Part shown: positions 13,284 to 25,200 of the stretch, in pieces | How positions within the stretch are numbered: the stretch's first letter is position 1 | Layout of the letters: the number at the start of each line of letters is the position of its first letter | Assembly: GCF_963924675.1 (NCBI RefSeq) | Contig: NC_089226.1 | Location: forward strand, 46,889,124-46,953,123 | Reading direction: 5' to 3' | DNA length: 64,000 nucleotides | DNA from: Phocoena phocoena | Taxonomy: Eukaryota > Chordata > Mammalia > Artiodactyla > Phocoenidae | The notes under the pieces: generated by a model | What the model was told of the DNA's origin: nothing | Database searches by the model: none | What the model saw: the letters and a program-made list of their open reading frames with translations, nothing else | Program-made: the position numbers and the translations under genes

Positions 13284-16200
13284 ATGAGCTAGAAAACTCA
13301 AATGTGACACACGGTCCAGTTCCATCAATAGGTCCCCAAGGATTCCTGTGCCTGGAGGAAACTGCGGAGGAAAGCACTGACCTCGGAAATGAAAGCATGC
13401 TGTTGGGCCGCTTCTCCGAGGATTCTCTGCTAGACAACACTGAGTCCACAGTGCCAGGCCTCTGGGGACAGGGACAGAGACAGGTTATACTTGGGCTGTG
13501 GTCCAGGACACAGAAAAATCAGAGCCACAGGGTGCTCAGAAGCCTCAGACTACCATGATACTCTCTACTGTTATTTTTGTTTAGTACTCAAAGCCCAGAG
13601 CTTAAAATGCAATGAGGAACTGGCTTCCCTGGTGGCGCAGTGGTTGAGAGTTCGCCTGCCGATGCAGGGGACACGGGGTTCGTGCCCCGGTCCGGGAAGA
13701 TCCCACATGCAGCGGAGCGGCTGGGCCCGTGCGTGACCCATGGCCGCTGAGCCTGCGCGTCCGGAGCCTGTGCTCCGCAACGGGAGAGGCCACAACAGTG
13801 AGAAGGTACCGCAAAAAAAAAAAAAAAAATGCAATGAGGAATGATCTCATTTATCAAAGTAGTCACCCTGCATTGTTGCATACCAATTCCATTGATGCTG
13901 CCTTTTCTCAAACCATTTCCTCCTTGGAAACTGCCCTCAGAGTTGACAGCTCCTTTCAGACATCTTTAAGAGGACAGCCAACTTACTAAAACTCTTAGGA
14001 AAATGAGCAAGTTAGCTAATTCCACTCATGACCCAAATAACTCTAAAACTGGGTAGTTAAGAGAAGGGCTTTGGAGTCAGGCATCCTCATGTTTAAATCC
14101 TCACACTGTTAACAGCCACATAGCCTTAGACCCTAGGTACGTGGGGATAATAATAGGATCAGATTCACAGGATTTTTATGAGGTACTGTATATAAGTGGC
14201 TAGCACATATAAGCATTCCACAAATAGTGACTATTATAATTATTATATATAATAATATTCTAATATATAATATATGACTTAAATTATAATTATATAATTA
14301 TAATATATAAGTTATAAAATATATAACAGATAATAATCACATTATTAAATTATACTAGTATAGAATGATATATAAAATTATTCTTTTTGGATTAATGATA
14401 TGGTTTATAAAAGGCTTTGAAGGGGATTCCAAAAGTAGAAGTTTTAAAAATATTTCAAGAAAAGCAGCATCAGTGAAGTTAGCACACAGCTTTCCAAGAG
14501 AACTCTTCGGCAGGACAGCACTCAGATTTACATTATGGAACATTTAGGAGAAAAACAGTCACTCTCACAACTTTATAGCAGTTTCCCAAAATGTGTTTTA
14601 TAGACGTTAATGAATATTGACTCAACCTAAATTTCCACGATTAAATACATTCGGGCAGTTAAAGCAGCTTCTTTCCAGCCAGACCTCTCAGATCCTTTAA
14701 CATGCCCATGTGCTTTGGCCTCCAGATCGTTTTTTCATAGAATATCTCTCAAGACTAGTTCTTTTGGAACATGCTCCTTAAAAGGTACATCTTAGAGTGC
14801 AGCAGTCCAATTAAAACATTATCCTTTCTTTTAAACACATATTGAAGATTACAAATTTCTGTAGAATCCCTGAGGGTGAGAGATGAAGCAGCACTTTGGC
14901 CTTGCTTCTGGTTTTGCAAATCTTGCCTATGTTTTTATGAAAAAGAGAGGGTGATACTTGTGTGTGTGTTTCCACTTTGCACACACAGGTTTGGCACCCC
15001 TCTTAGCAATCCTGTATGAAGCCAGAGTGTGGAGAAAACATCAAGAGCTTCATTATGCACAACTCCGTCTCCTAAATACCCATCCCAGAGCACCACGAAA
15101 GGAGAAATTAGAGGGTAGAATTAAACCATATTTATAACATTTCCTTTCATAGACTTTTCATTTAAAAGTCTGGCTTTTGCTCTATGGGACACAGGATTAT
15201 ATAACATTCATGATAAGCCAATTTGCTCATACAAACTTAGTACATTAAGATTCAGTTAGTCCTGTTGATTGACTGTTTAACTGCCTTCTTAAAGTCTGCT
15301 ACGTCCAACTTAGCATGAAGGTCACACCAGCTACTTAACGGTTAACAGTGATGGGTCAATTATGAAATTTCTTCTACAACAATGCAAATTGGAAGATAAA
15401 GATACATTTCCATGACCTGAATGCGACTTTTCTGTAGACTTTCATTGAAATAAAATAGTGTAATCAGCACAAAAAGAGTAATTAGGAAGTCTGGGCTTGA
15501 ATTTCAGTTCTACGGCAGGGCACCCAGACTTCAGGTTCCCACATAACCTCTCTGAGTCCCCATTTTTCTCATTGGTAAAATCAGGATAATAATTCTGGTT
15601 TTATAATGTTTTGAGACCCAAGTGAAATAATATATGTGGAAGAATTTTTTAAACCATAAGGTATTACAAAATGTTCAGAATTATAAGAGTTTCTATCACT
15701 ATATTTTTCAGGTGGCATTGCCTTAAAACTTAAAGTTCCTTAGCCCCCTCTAACTTTTTTTGTCAGAGAGTTAATCATCTATAAACAAGTACTTCTTTGA
15801 CTTGGGGTAACTGCCATTTAAAATATGTCGGGCTTCCCTGGTGGCGCAGTGGTTGAGAGTCCGCCTGCTGATGCAGGGGACACGGGTTCGTGCCCCGGTC
15901 CAGGAAGATCCCACATGCCGCGGAGCGGCTGGGCCCTTGAGCCATGGCCGCTGAGCCTGCGCGTCCAGAGCCTGTGCTCCGCAACGGGAGAGGCCACAAC
16001 AGTGAGAGGACCGCGTACCGCAAAAAATATATATAATAATAATAATAATAAAATATGTCAACCTTAGTTTTTCTTAAAGATGACCCATTTACAGATGATT
16101 TAGAGCTACAATCAGGAAAGGGGTTAGGAGAAGGAAAATATTAATTTACATTTGCTAGGGCTTTCGCCAAAGCCCCACTTCCATCCATTGTAAAAAGGAA

Positions 16201-19200
16201 GTTCTTATAAAATCTCATCTTCACGTTGCCACCTTTGATCACGAGGACCCCAATTCCTTTGAATGTAAACTCCACGTTTTGTTTGGTGGAAATGGATCGT
16301 GATAAAAAAAGCGACGTCTCCTTCACACATCTTTCCACCGTATCTCTGTTAAATGGACCCTCTAGGGATATCATGACAAAATTAAGTGGAACAACTGGGA
16401 TATCGCCTAGAGGAGAAAAAGACAGTTGGGGTGAGGGGAAAGAAGTGGAAATTACAACAAGGACATATACACACTCACAAATATTTATCTGATTCTCAGT
16501 TAATACTCAAAAATAGAACTGTCCATGTGAAGCCTTCAGTTGTACCCTATTAATAGATATTAATCAATACAATTTTCCCTAAAAGTAGAATGTTTTTTGC
16601 TCAAAATAAGAACAAATAGCTTCCTAAGGAATACTCCAGACAAGATTTTTATTTTCTCTTGGAGACATATTTATAACTAACTGTTCCTCTTCATCAGAGG
16701 GTTTTCTGAAATTTTCAGTCCCCTTTCAGGACACGCTGCAGCAATATTTGCCTCTCTCCTCCAGTTATCATAACATTTTAAAATGATTATAAATATCTAC
16801 AAACATTGTTTTGAAAAGATAGTTATCTCCACTAGAAGTCACCTTTCAAACAAAAGTGGGTCTTATCAGAGGGTATCAGTCTGAGTGACTTGCAGACAGC
16901 TTTTCCTCTCTAATGAGCCCATAAATGGCAGTGCAGGGGAATATGGTTATATCTAGCATGAAAGTAAGCACAGGGTCTATTCAACTAGAACAGATATAGG
17001 AGCTATGCACGGTCCACAAGTCAGAAAAGAGGGAAAACAGGAAAGATGATCAAGATGATAAATTGAAAGAGAGACAGTAGACAAGGTCCTCTGATAGAGG
17101 ACCAGGACAGAGAGAAGATAGGGACATTCTAAACATTCACTCGGCAAAACATTAATTTAGAGCCTTTCCAATGTCTACTACTGCTGGATGATGAGAATTA
17201 CCAGCTCTACAGTACACAAGTTTCCCTATATCAGCCCACAGCCTCCTGCACAATTTAATGGTGATTCTATACCATCTTCCCCTAGATTCTCCCCTCCCAT
17301 TTGCCCAACGCCTATCTGCAATCTGTCTTCCAGCCCATTTATATAAGGATGCTGTCATCTCATGATGGACAAGCCAGCAGAGACGTTGCAAATCTCATTC
17401 TCATGACTTCTCTGTAACTTCTGTGGGCTATACCGTCACTTTTCTCTTGTATCCATGGCACCACTCTTGGCTCTCCAATTTCCTCCTCCTTGGTCTCTTT
17501 TGCTGGCTTCCTTCCCCTTCTGCTTCTTATAAGATGGTGTTTGTTTTAACACCATCTTAGGATTTTGTCTTTGTCGGTCTCCTCTTCTTACTTTATATTG
17601 TCTCCTGGGTAAATTTATCCTCATCCTGACCTCTAGTATCCAACCCTCTCCTGACCTCTGAAATTATCTATACCTAAACATCCTGACAGGAGGGCTTCCC
17701 TGGTGGCGCAGTGGTTGAGAGTCCGCCTGCCAATGCAGCGGACACGGGTTCGTTCCCCGGTCCGGGAAGACCCCACATGCCGTGGAGTGGCTGGGCCCGT
17801 GAGCCATAGCCGATGAGCCTGCACGTCCGGAGCCTGTGCTCCGCAACGGGAGAGGCCACAACAGTGAGAGGCCCGCGTACCACCAAAAAAAACAAAAGAA
17901 AACAAAAAACATCCTGACAGGAATCTCAAATTCAACATGTTCAAAAGCAAACTCATTATTTTATCTGCCACCACAGCCTGCCTTTCCCCTTCATTCCCTA
18001 TGGCAGTTAATGGCATGAGTATCCATCTATTCTCTGAGAAATCTGAGTCATCCTAAATACCTTCCTGCCTCTTGCTACCCACCGCTCTCCACTGGTAACC
18101 AAATCCCACCAGTTCTACATCTGAAATATCTCCTGAGTAGATTCCCTCATCTTCCTCCTGATTGCCACTGCCTTCATTCAGGCTTTCACATATTTTACCA
18201 AACTACTTTACTTAAAAGAGCTACCTTCCTAAACTAAAAACTGGACCAGTACAGATAATACCCTGCTCAAAAAATGTCAGTGGCTCCTAAGTGCCTAGAG
18301 GATGAATTCCATAGTCGTTATCAAACCATATAAGGCTCCTCACAATTTCACACTTACAAACCTCTTACTTCCCTCTACTTGCCTCCACAGTCAAATGCCC
18401 TGGCCACACAGAAGCACCTGTTATTCCCTTAACAGGCTTCACTCTTTCCCTTATGCTTGAATTGTTCATACTGTTCCTGAAATGCCTTCCACTGTCAGCA
18501 AAATCTTATCATCCTTTAAGACCTCCTGGCATGTCATCCTCCTAAATCTCCCCAAGCAGAGTAAGGCATCCTCCCCTCTGGGCTCCCATGGCATTGATCC
18601 AGTTCTGATCAATGATCCAGTTCGATCAATGTTGCTTTTACAGGACTTAATCATGTTGCATCATTTTCTTATATATTTATCTACCATGCTACATTCTGAG
18701 CTCTTCAAAGCAAGGACCATGTCTTAATAATCTTTAAGAATCACTGTACAATGTTTGATTAGTTACCTAATTAATGATGAAGAATCGTCACCCCAAAGCT
18801 AAACTGTCCGGAATTCCCTGGCGGTCCAGTGGTTAGGACTACATGCTTTCACTGCCAAGGGCCCGGGTTCTATCCCTGGTTGGGGAACTAAGATCCCACA
18901 AGCCGTGCAGCATGGCCAAAAATAAAAGCTAAACTGTCGTTGTTCTTATGAATGAGTTCAATCGTACATGTTTAATTCTGAAATTTCCTCCACCTCGTTA
19001 AAAAATTAATTATAAATCTAAAGTACTCTTCTGGACCACACTACAAAATCCAAGATGCAAAATAAGCCCTGTTCTAAAGCACAAATGTTTTTGCAAAAAA
19101 AATTGGCTTTATTTTCACTTCATTTGGTAGGTTTTTGATGAATTAGGATATTATATTTCTTCTGTCATAAAATTCTAGGTTAAAAAATAGGATGGAAAAT

Positions 19201-22200
19201 CCGTCAAACTCACCATACAGAATATATGCATCATGAATTCTAAGTATAGTTTATTGGTGTTTGTTTGTTTTTCCAATATATCATTTTTTGGTGGAAAGTT
19301 ACTCTGAAAATTGACCTTCAGGGTTATTAACATAAAGGAAAGTTTCAGCCTTTTCACCTGTTGGCATTGGGGATAGACGATCTCTCTTCATCCATATATG
19401 AGTCATGCACAAGGGCATGATAAGGAAGATCAAAAGGAATACAACCAGAAATTAGGAAGGAAGCCCCCAAAAGCCTCTAAGTAACCAGGGCAGGTGTCAC
19501 AAAGCCACACATTAAAGCTGGAATTCAAGCGTCCTGTGGCAGGCATCATGTCTCCCACTATGTCTCTAGCACCTGGAACAAGGCCTGACACATAGCTGGC
19601 CCTCAGTAAATATTTGTGGAAGGAAGGAAGGAGGGAAGGGAAGGAGGGAGGGAGGGAGGGAACAAGGAAGGGAAGAAAGAAGGAAGATTTTAGGGTGTGA
19701 GAGGTATATATGGTATTAAGTCTTTACGGAATTATTAAGCTTCTAATAACTTTTAAATTTTAATAATTTAGATTATATACAATAGAAACACAGTAATCTT
19801 TTCCTAGCTGATATTAACTGTGATTCTTCCAACCTGTGACCCTAACTTTCTCTTCTTTATAACCACTTTTAATTTCTTACGATCTGAAATATGAATAAAA
19901 ATCTGTATGACTTGGTGATGTCGCTTTTATATAAATCTGCCTTGATGTCACATCAGGTTTTAAGCTACTGAGGTTTAAAATGGCCCGCAGGAAGACTGTA
20001 TATAATTTCCTACCTTGGCCGCTCGCTCTGCCAAATGTACCACGTGAAAAGAGAGCTCCTCAAATCAGAAACCAATAAAGCAGCAACTGGGCAAGCTTTG
20101 CCCTTTCATTTTTATCCCCAGGCTGGTCACCTTCTGGGAAAGTCTTAAAAATGAAATATATTTACCAGGAGTATATACTTTGTTTTGTTTGAGTCCATGG
20201 GTCTGTACTAACTTCTCCGCCATGATAAATATGGGCCTCTGAATTAGAATAAACTTGTTGTTTCCCACGTCCAGTTTTTGTCTCGTGAAAGTGAAAGTTC
20301 CAAGTCCTGGAATCTGAACTCCCTGAGCAGACAAAGAAGGGGAAAAAGAACAACAAAGAGAATTCACTGTAAATGTAAAGAAAAATAATCCTTAGCACTG
20401 TTATCCCAAAAAACATGAAGAAAATTTTAAGGCGTGAGCCTTAAAATTCAATGATCTTTATGATTACTTACAGCTTTAGTATTTTATGACTCTAAGTTTT
20501 CAAATAAGTATAAAACATATCAATCCACGGTGCGTTTCTGATCCTTTATCTCCATATCATTCAAAGGCTATGAGGACTAAGAAAACTTGTATGGATGCCA
20601 TAGCTGCTTTTAATCTATATCTAAGATTACTCTTGTCCTAAATTGTGTGACATTTTAAATTTTAATCCCTTGCCATCAGAGGGGGATTTAAGGGGTCATG
20701 AGAATCTCTGCTTTCTCATTCTTTTAGGTTTTATGTCCCTCACTTAAAATCAGACAACACAAAACATCCAAGACACATGCTGCAGTGTGGTGATCTTGGC
20801 TGAGGGTAGAAGCAAACACTCCTGGCTCTCACACTGGGTCTCTGTCTCCCTGGAAATATCATACATCAAGGGTTACAAACTCAAATGCCTACAGGAGCAA
20901 AGAAAGAATGCAACGGAGTGAAGGTATCAAGCCAGAGAATGTGATGGCTAAGGAGTGCATGTCTCATCTAAAGGGGAAAGCCCCTTGTCAGCTCCAGCCA
21001 AGTGTCACATGTAGGGAAGGAAAACTGGTATCGTTAATCTGCTGATTTTTTGAGAAAATAAATACAAACCTTTGTATAAACTCTTCCAATTTTAAGTGCT
21101 CAGGACTAATTCAAATTATCAGACCAAATAAAATCGGTTTCAAGGATGAATTCAGCTCAAGAGCTGTCATATTGGGACCTCTGAGCAGGGTATAAAACTT
21201 TCACAACATTCCAGCTCCCTCCAAACTCCCCAAATCTCCGATCAGTTCTTTGGTATCCAAACTTAAGACTTGATGGGAGGAAATAGCCCAGCCCTGGGCA
21301 AAGTTTCTCACTTTGGGCAAGTTGAGTTCAGTTCCTGACTGCCTTCTTATATTTCAATTAAAATCCATCCCCTGCAAAGAGGCAAAACGAAAAGCATCAT
21401 ATCCTTCTATAGCCACGCCAGGAACTATCAGATCACAGATGAACAGAATTCACCTACTTCATCTACATGCACCCAGGCTGACCAGCGATATACTTCCTAT
21501 CACCAGGGGAGCAGAACTTTCAAATTCATTACCTAAGGGTGAAATCCATGTTTGTTAAATCTACTACCCACAAGTCCTAAGTGTGAGCATCATAAAATCC
21601 CAAAACTGCAAGTTAAACTGAGTGGCTCTAAAGTCTGCTATCCGTCTCCCAGACAAAGGAGGAAAGGTTCTTTGACCTCCTACATTAAAATTAAAGTATA
21701 AATCCTACCTTGTGTAGGGATAGCTGCCGTTCCACAAATTCTGACACATTCCCCCAAATAGTAGAGACTTCTGAAATTCAAAGGAAAGAAAAAATAATTT
21801 ATGAGAGCACCCCTGTAATAGTATCTTAGTGTTAATAAATTAAAATGTAGGGGGCTTCCCTGTTGGCGCAGTGGTTGAGAGTCCACCTGCCGATGCAGGG
21901 GACACGGGTTCGTGCCCCGGTCCAGGAAGATCCCACATGCCGCGGAGCGGCTGGGCCCGTGAGCCACGGCCGCTGAGCCTGCGTGTCCAGAGCCTGTGCT
22001 CCGCAACGGGAGAGGCCACAACAGTGAGAGGCCCGCGTACCGCAAAAAAATAAATAAATAAAAAATGTAAATCCAGAATACAATAACAGTACTTTCTAGT
22101 TAATTTAGAATTAACAGAAAATAAGGTCATTCTCCAAAGTTAATTTTCCTGGTAAGTAAAGCTACCCCTTTAAGTTCCCAAAATGTGAAGGAGGCGGAGG

Positions 22201-25200
22201 AAGAGGATGGGGGAAAGGGAGGAAGGGAGGAGGGGGAGGGGAAGAAGAAGAAATTTCTGAAGAAAATCTTCCTAGAATAAAGGGAAATCTGTAACTCCTT
22301 TCCGTTTATTCTATAAATAGAGTTAACCAAGTATAATATAGCCTTTTATTAATGACCCATTCAACAAACCTCTAAGGGTCTACTCTAGTATCTGATTAAC
22401 ATGAACATTCATTCTTGCACCATTCTATAACACAGGAAGACGGCCAGGGGCCACGAAGGCGTGAAAGGCTGTTGTCTGTACACTAACTGTTTCTGTACTT
22501 CTATTTTGGCTAAATTCTTGACTCTGCTTTTCACTCTCATTTGTCACTGTTGGCCTCCAGCTGTTGCTTCTTTCTGCTACTAGTACTTTGCACTTTCTGC
22601 TTTTGAATGGTCAAAGGGAGGCCTTCTAGGCTTATTTTCTTGTTCTGAGCTGTGTTCCCAAAAAACTGTGGTAGAAAAATAAGTAGTTGCCAATAACTCA
22701 AGTGTTAATGTATGATATGAAGGTATACTCTAGTTATAACTAATATTCATAAATATAGAAATCTATGTCTGTATTGACATTTCCATTCCAAACCTAGTCA
22801 GGAGTTTATTACAGATACGTTTCACTGATGAACTCTTGACAAACGAAAAGAGTAGTATGTTTTAATTCTCAAAATAAAGGATCAAGAACAGTGGCATTTA
22901 CCAGGTTGCCACCTCAGGTCATAGATGCAGTTGGGGACAAAAACCAATTCTTTCCCCATTTTAGAAACTGCTGGATTTATTGGTATAACTGTTTTCCCTA
23001 ATGGTTCAAACCACTACCTACAGCAGAAAATTGCAGTCTTTTAATCCAGTATATCAGGGTTATAAATATTTTTAATATGCCAGGGAAAGAGCAGGTTAGG
23101 CAACAAGAAGTAGCAGTGACTCTTATGAGCATCTAGGAACAAGCTGGGTGATGGAAACTTACTCAGTCACCAAGAAAACTAGGGCTGCATGCTACAGTGA
23201 GCCAAATGCCAAGATTCTGCCCTTCACTCCAAACCACGGATATACAGTTTACGATAATCAGGTATTTCTTCTATTCCATCCCATCCTACTGCATTTCCTA
23301 CTGCTCCTCCCCCTCCCCCGCAGACAAAAGGATTCTACTGCTGGCTGCTAAGAACTAAGAAGGGATTTCAAACAGTCCCAACTGTTTTCTGAGTTCAAAT
23401 TTTCATCATGACTAAAAATATTATTAATTCACTAATGATACAGAATCTCAATATCCAGACGTACATGGAGACTTTTCAAAGCAAAACTGTGAAGGCTTTC
23501 ACCTAGACTCATGATATGAAGCTCAAATTTCAGGAAAACAATCTAACCAAAGGAAATGATTTAATTAGGGCCAGGAGAAACTAGATAGCTTGCAACCAAA
23601 CCCTAGTGGAAAGACTTGACTGAGCTTAATTAGAAATTTGAAGACTGTCTTTCCTCATTTGAATGATACATTCAAGTCCCCTGTGTCCTTTTACTCTATA
23701 AAATCTAATAGGCAAAGTCATATAAGAGCAGAGTTATTATTCTAAACTGAAATCTGATATTTTTCACTGAAGGAAAAGGAAAACATGTACAAGATTTCCT
23801 TTAGAAAGGTTTAGACTTCTGCAATTCAAATGGAAGAGATGTGGAAATCTTACAGACTGATTTCTAACTTTGATGTTTTCTATATCCCAAAGTGTCAGAA
23901 AAGGTATCACTAAATCTCAAAAGAAAAATAATTTTAATCCAGTCTAAAAAGCAAATTAAAGCATATGCTTTTTAGGAAAGCTGAGGTTATTATTTATTTT
24001 AATCAAATACTGAAATACCAAGAATCACAAGAAATAATCCCTGAACATACCTTCTATATTCAATTCAACATTCATCTGACTTCAAATTCTAAACATTTTG
24101 TGCATTCAAGACCATAGTTTTAAACACAATGCCAAGTGTATTCCAAACAGGAATACTGTACTTTATATATCATTATAAAAAAAGGGCCAAGTGCCCATTA
24201 TGTAAATTATAGAATAATATATACTTGAAATAGATATTAATACGAAAAGACAAGCAAATTATTGCAGAGTGATTTGGACAAGGAAACGTATTCCCAGAGC
24301 ACAGTACAGTGGAAACACCAGTGTGCTGTGTGTCTGAAGACCTACAGCCTTCCTGCCTTCATGGATTGCTAGCTATGTAGTCTTCAATAGTTTCAACCAG
24401 TTCACATCTGTAAAATGATGATGGTACCCTCTAAGTACTATAACTACATAATATTAAACTTTGGTGAAACATATGAAAGCAGCAGGCCTTAACACACACA
24501 ATGATGAAAAATTAATTTGTGTGTTTTGCTGATACTGGGAGTTTATCTTCATCTCCTTTACAGTGGGTCATTTGTGAAAGTTAAGTAAATAGTCATTTGA
24601 CTTCTGCTTCTGTCATTCAATCAATAAAGGTCTTGCTGAAATCATCAATGGTCTCCTTGTCAATAAATTCAACGGACTTGTTTAATTGTTCACCTCTCTG
24701 ACCACTCCCTCCTCCTTTAAGCCCCTGTCCTTTTGGCTTTTGTGAGACACTACTCTCTCCTGGGGTTTCTTCTTACCTCTCTAGGTATTTCTTCTCAGTC
24801 TCCTTTGCAAGCTTACCTTCCTCAACCCAGGAGATGTTAAATGTTGGAGTTTCTCAAGACACAACCCCAAGCCGCCTTCCCTTTTCACGCTATACTTTCT
24901 GCCTAAGCAGTCACATCTATGCCCAGGGCTTTAATGACCACCAATATGCAGATGACCCCAAATGTTTACTTAGAAGCCCAGACGCCCTCTGGTCTTTTGA
25001 GGTTGCAGACCTGTGTACCCAAATGCCTTCTTGGATATCTCACAAAGGCACTTTAACTTGGATTTTTCCTTCCCTTAAATGTTGTCCTTTTCCCAGCGTT
25101 TCAATCTCAACAAACGGTCCCATCACTTACTCAGTTACATAAGCTGGGGACTCAGAAGGCATCCTTGAAACTCCCCTTCTCTGTCACCTCTATATCCAGG

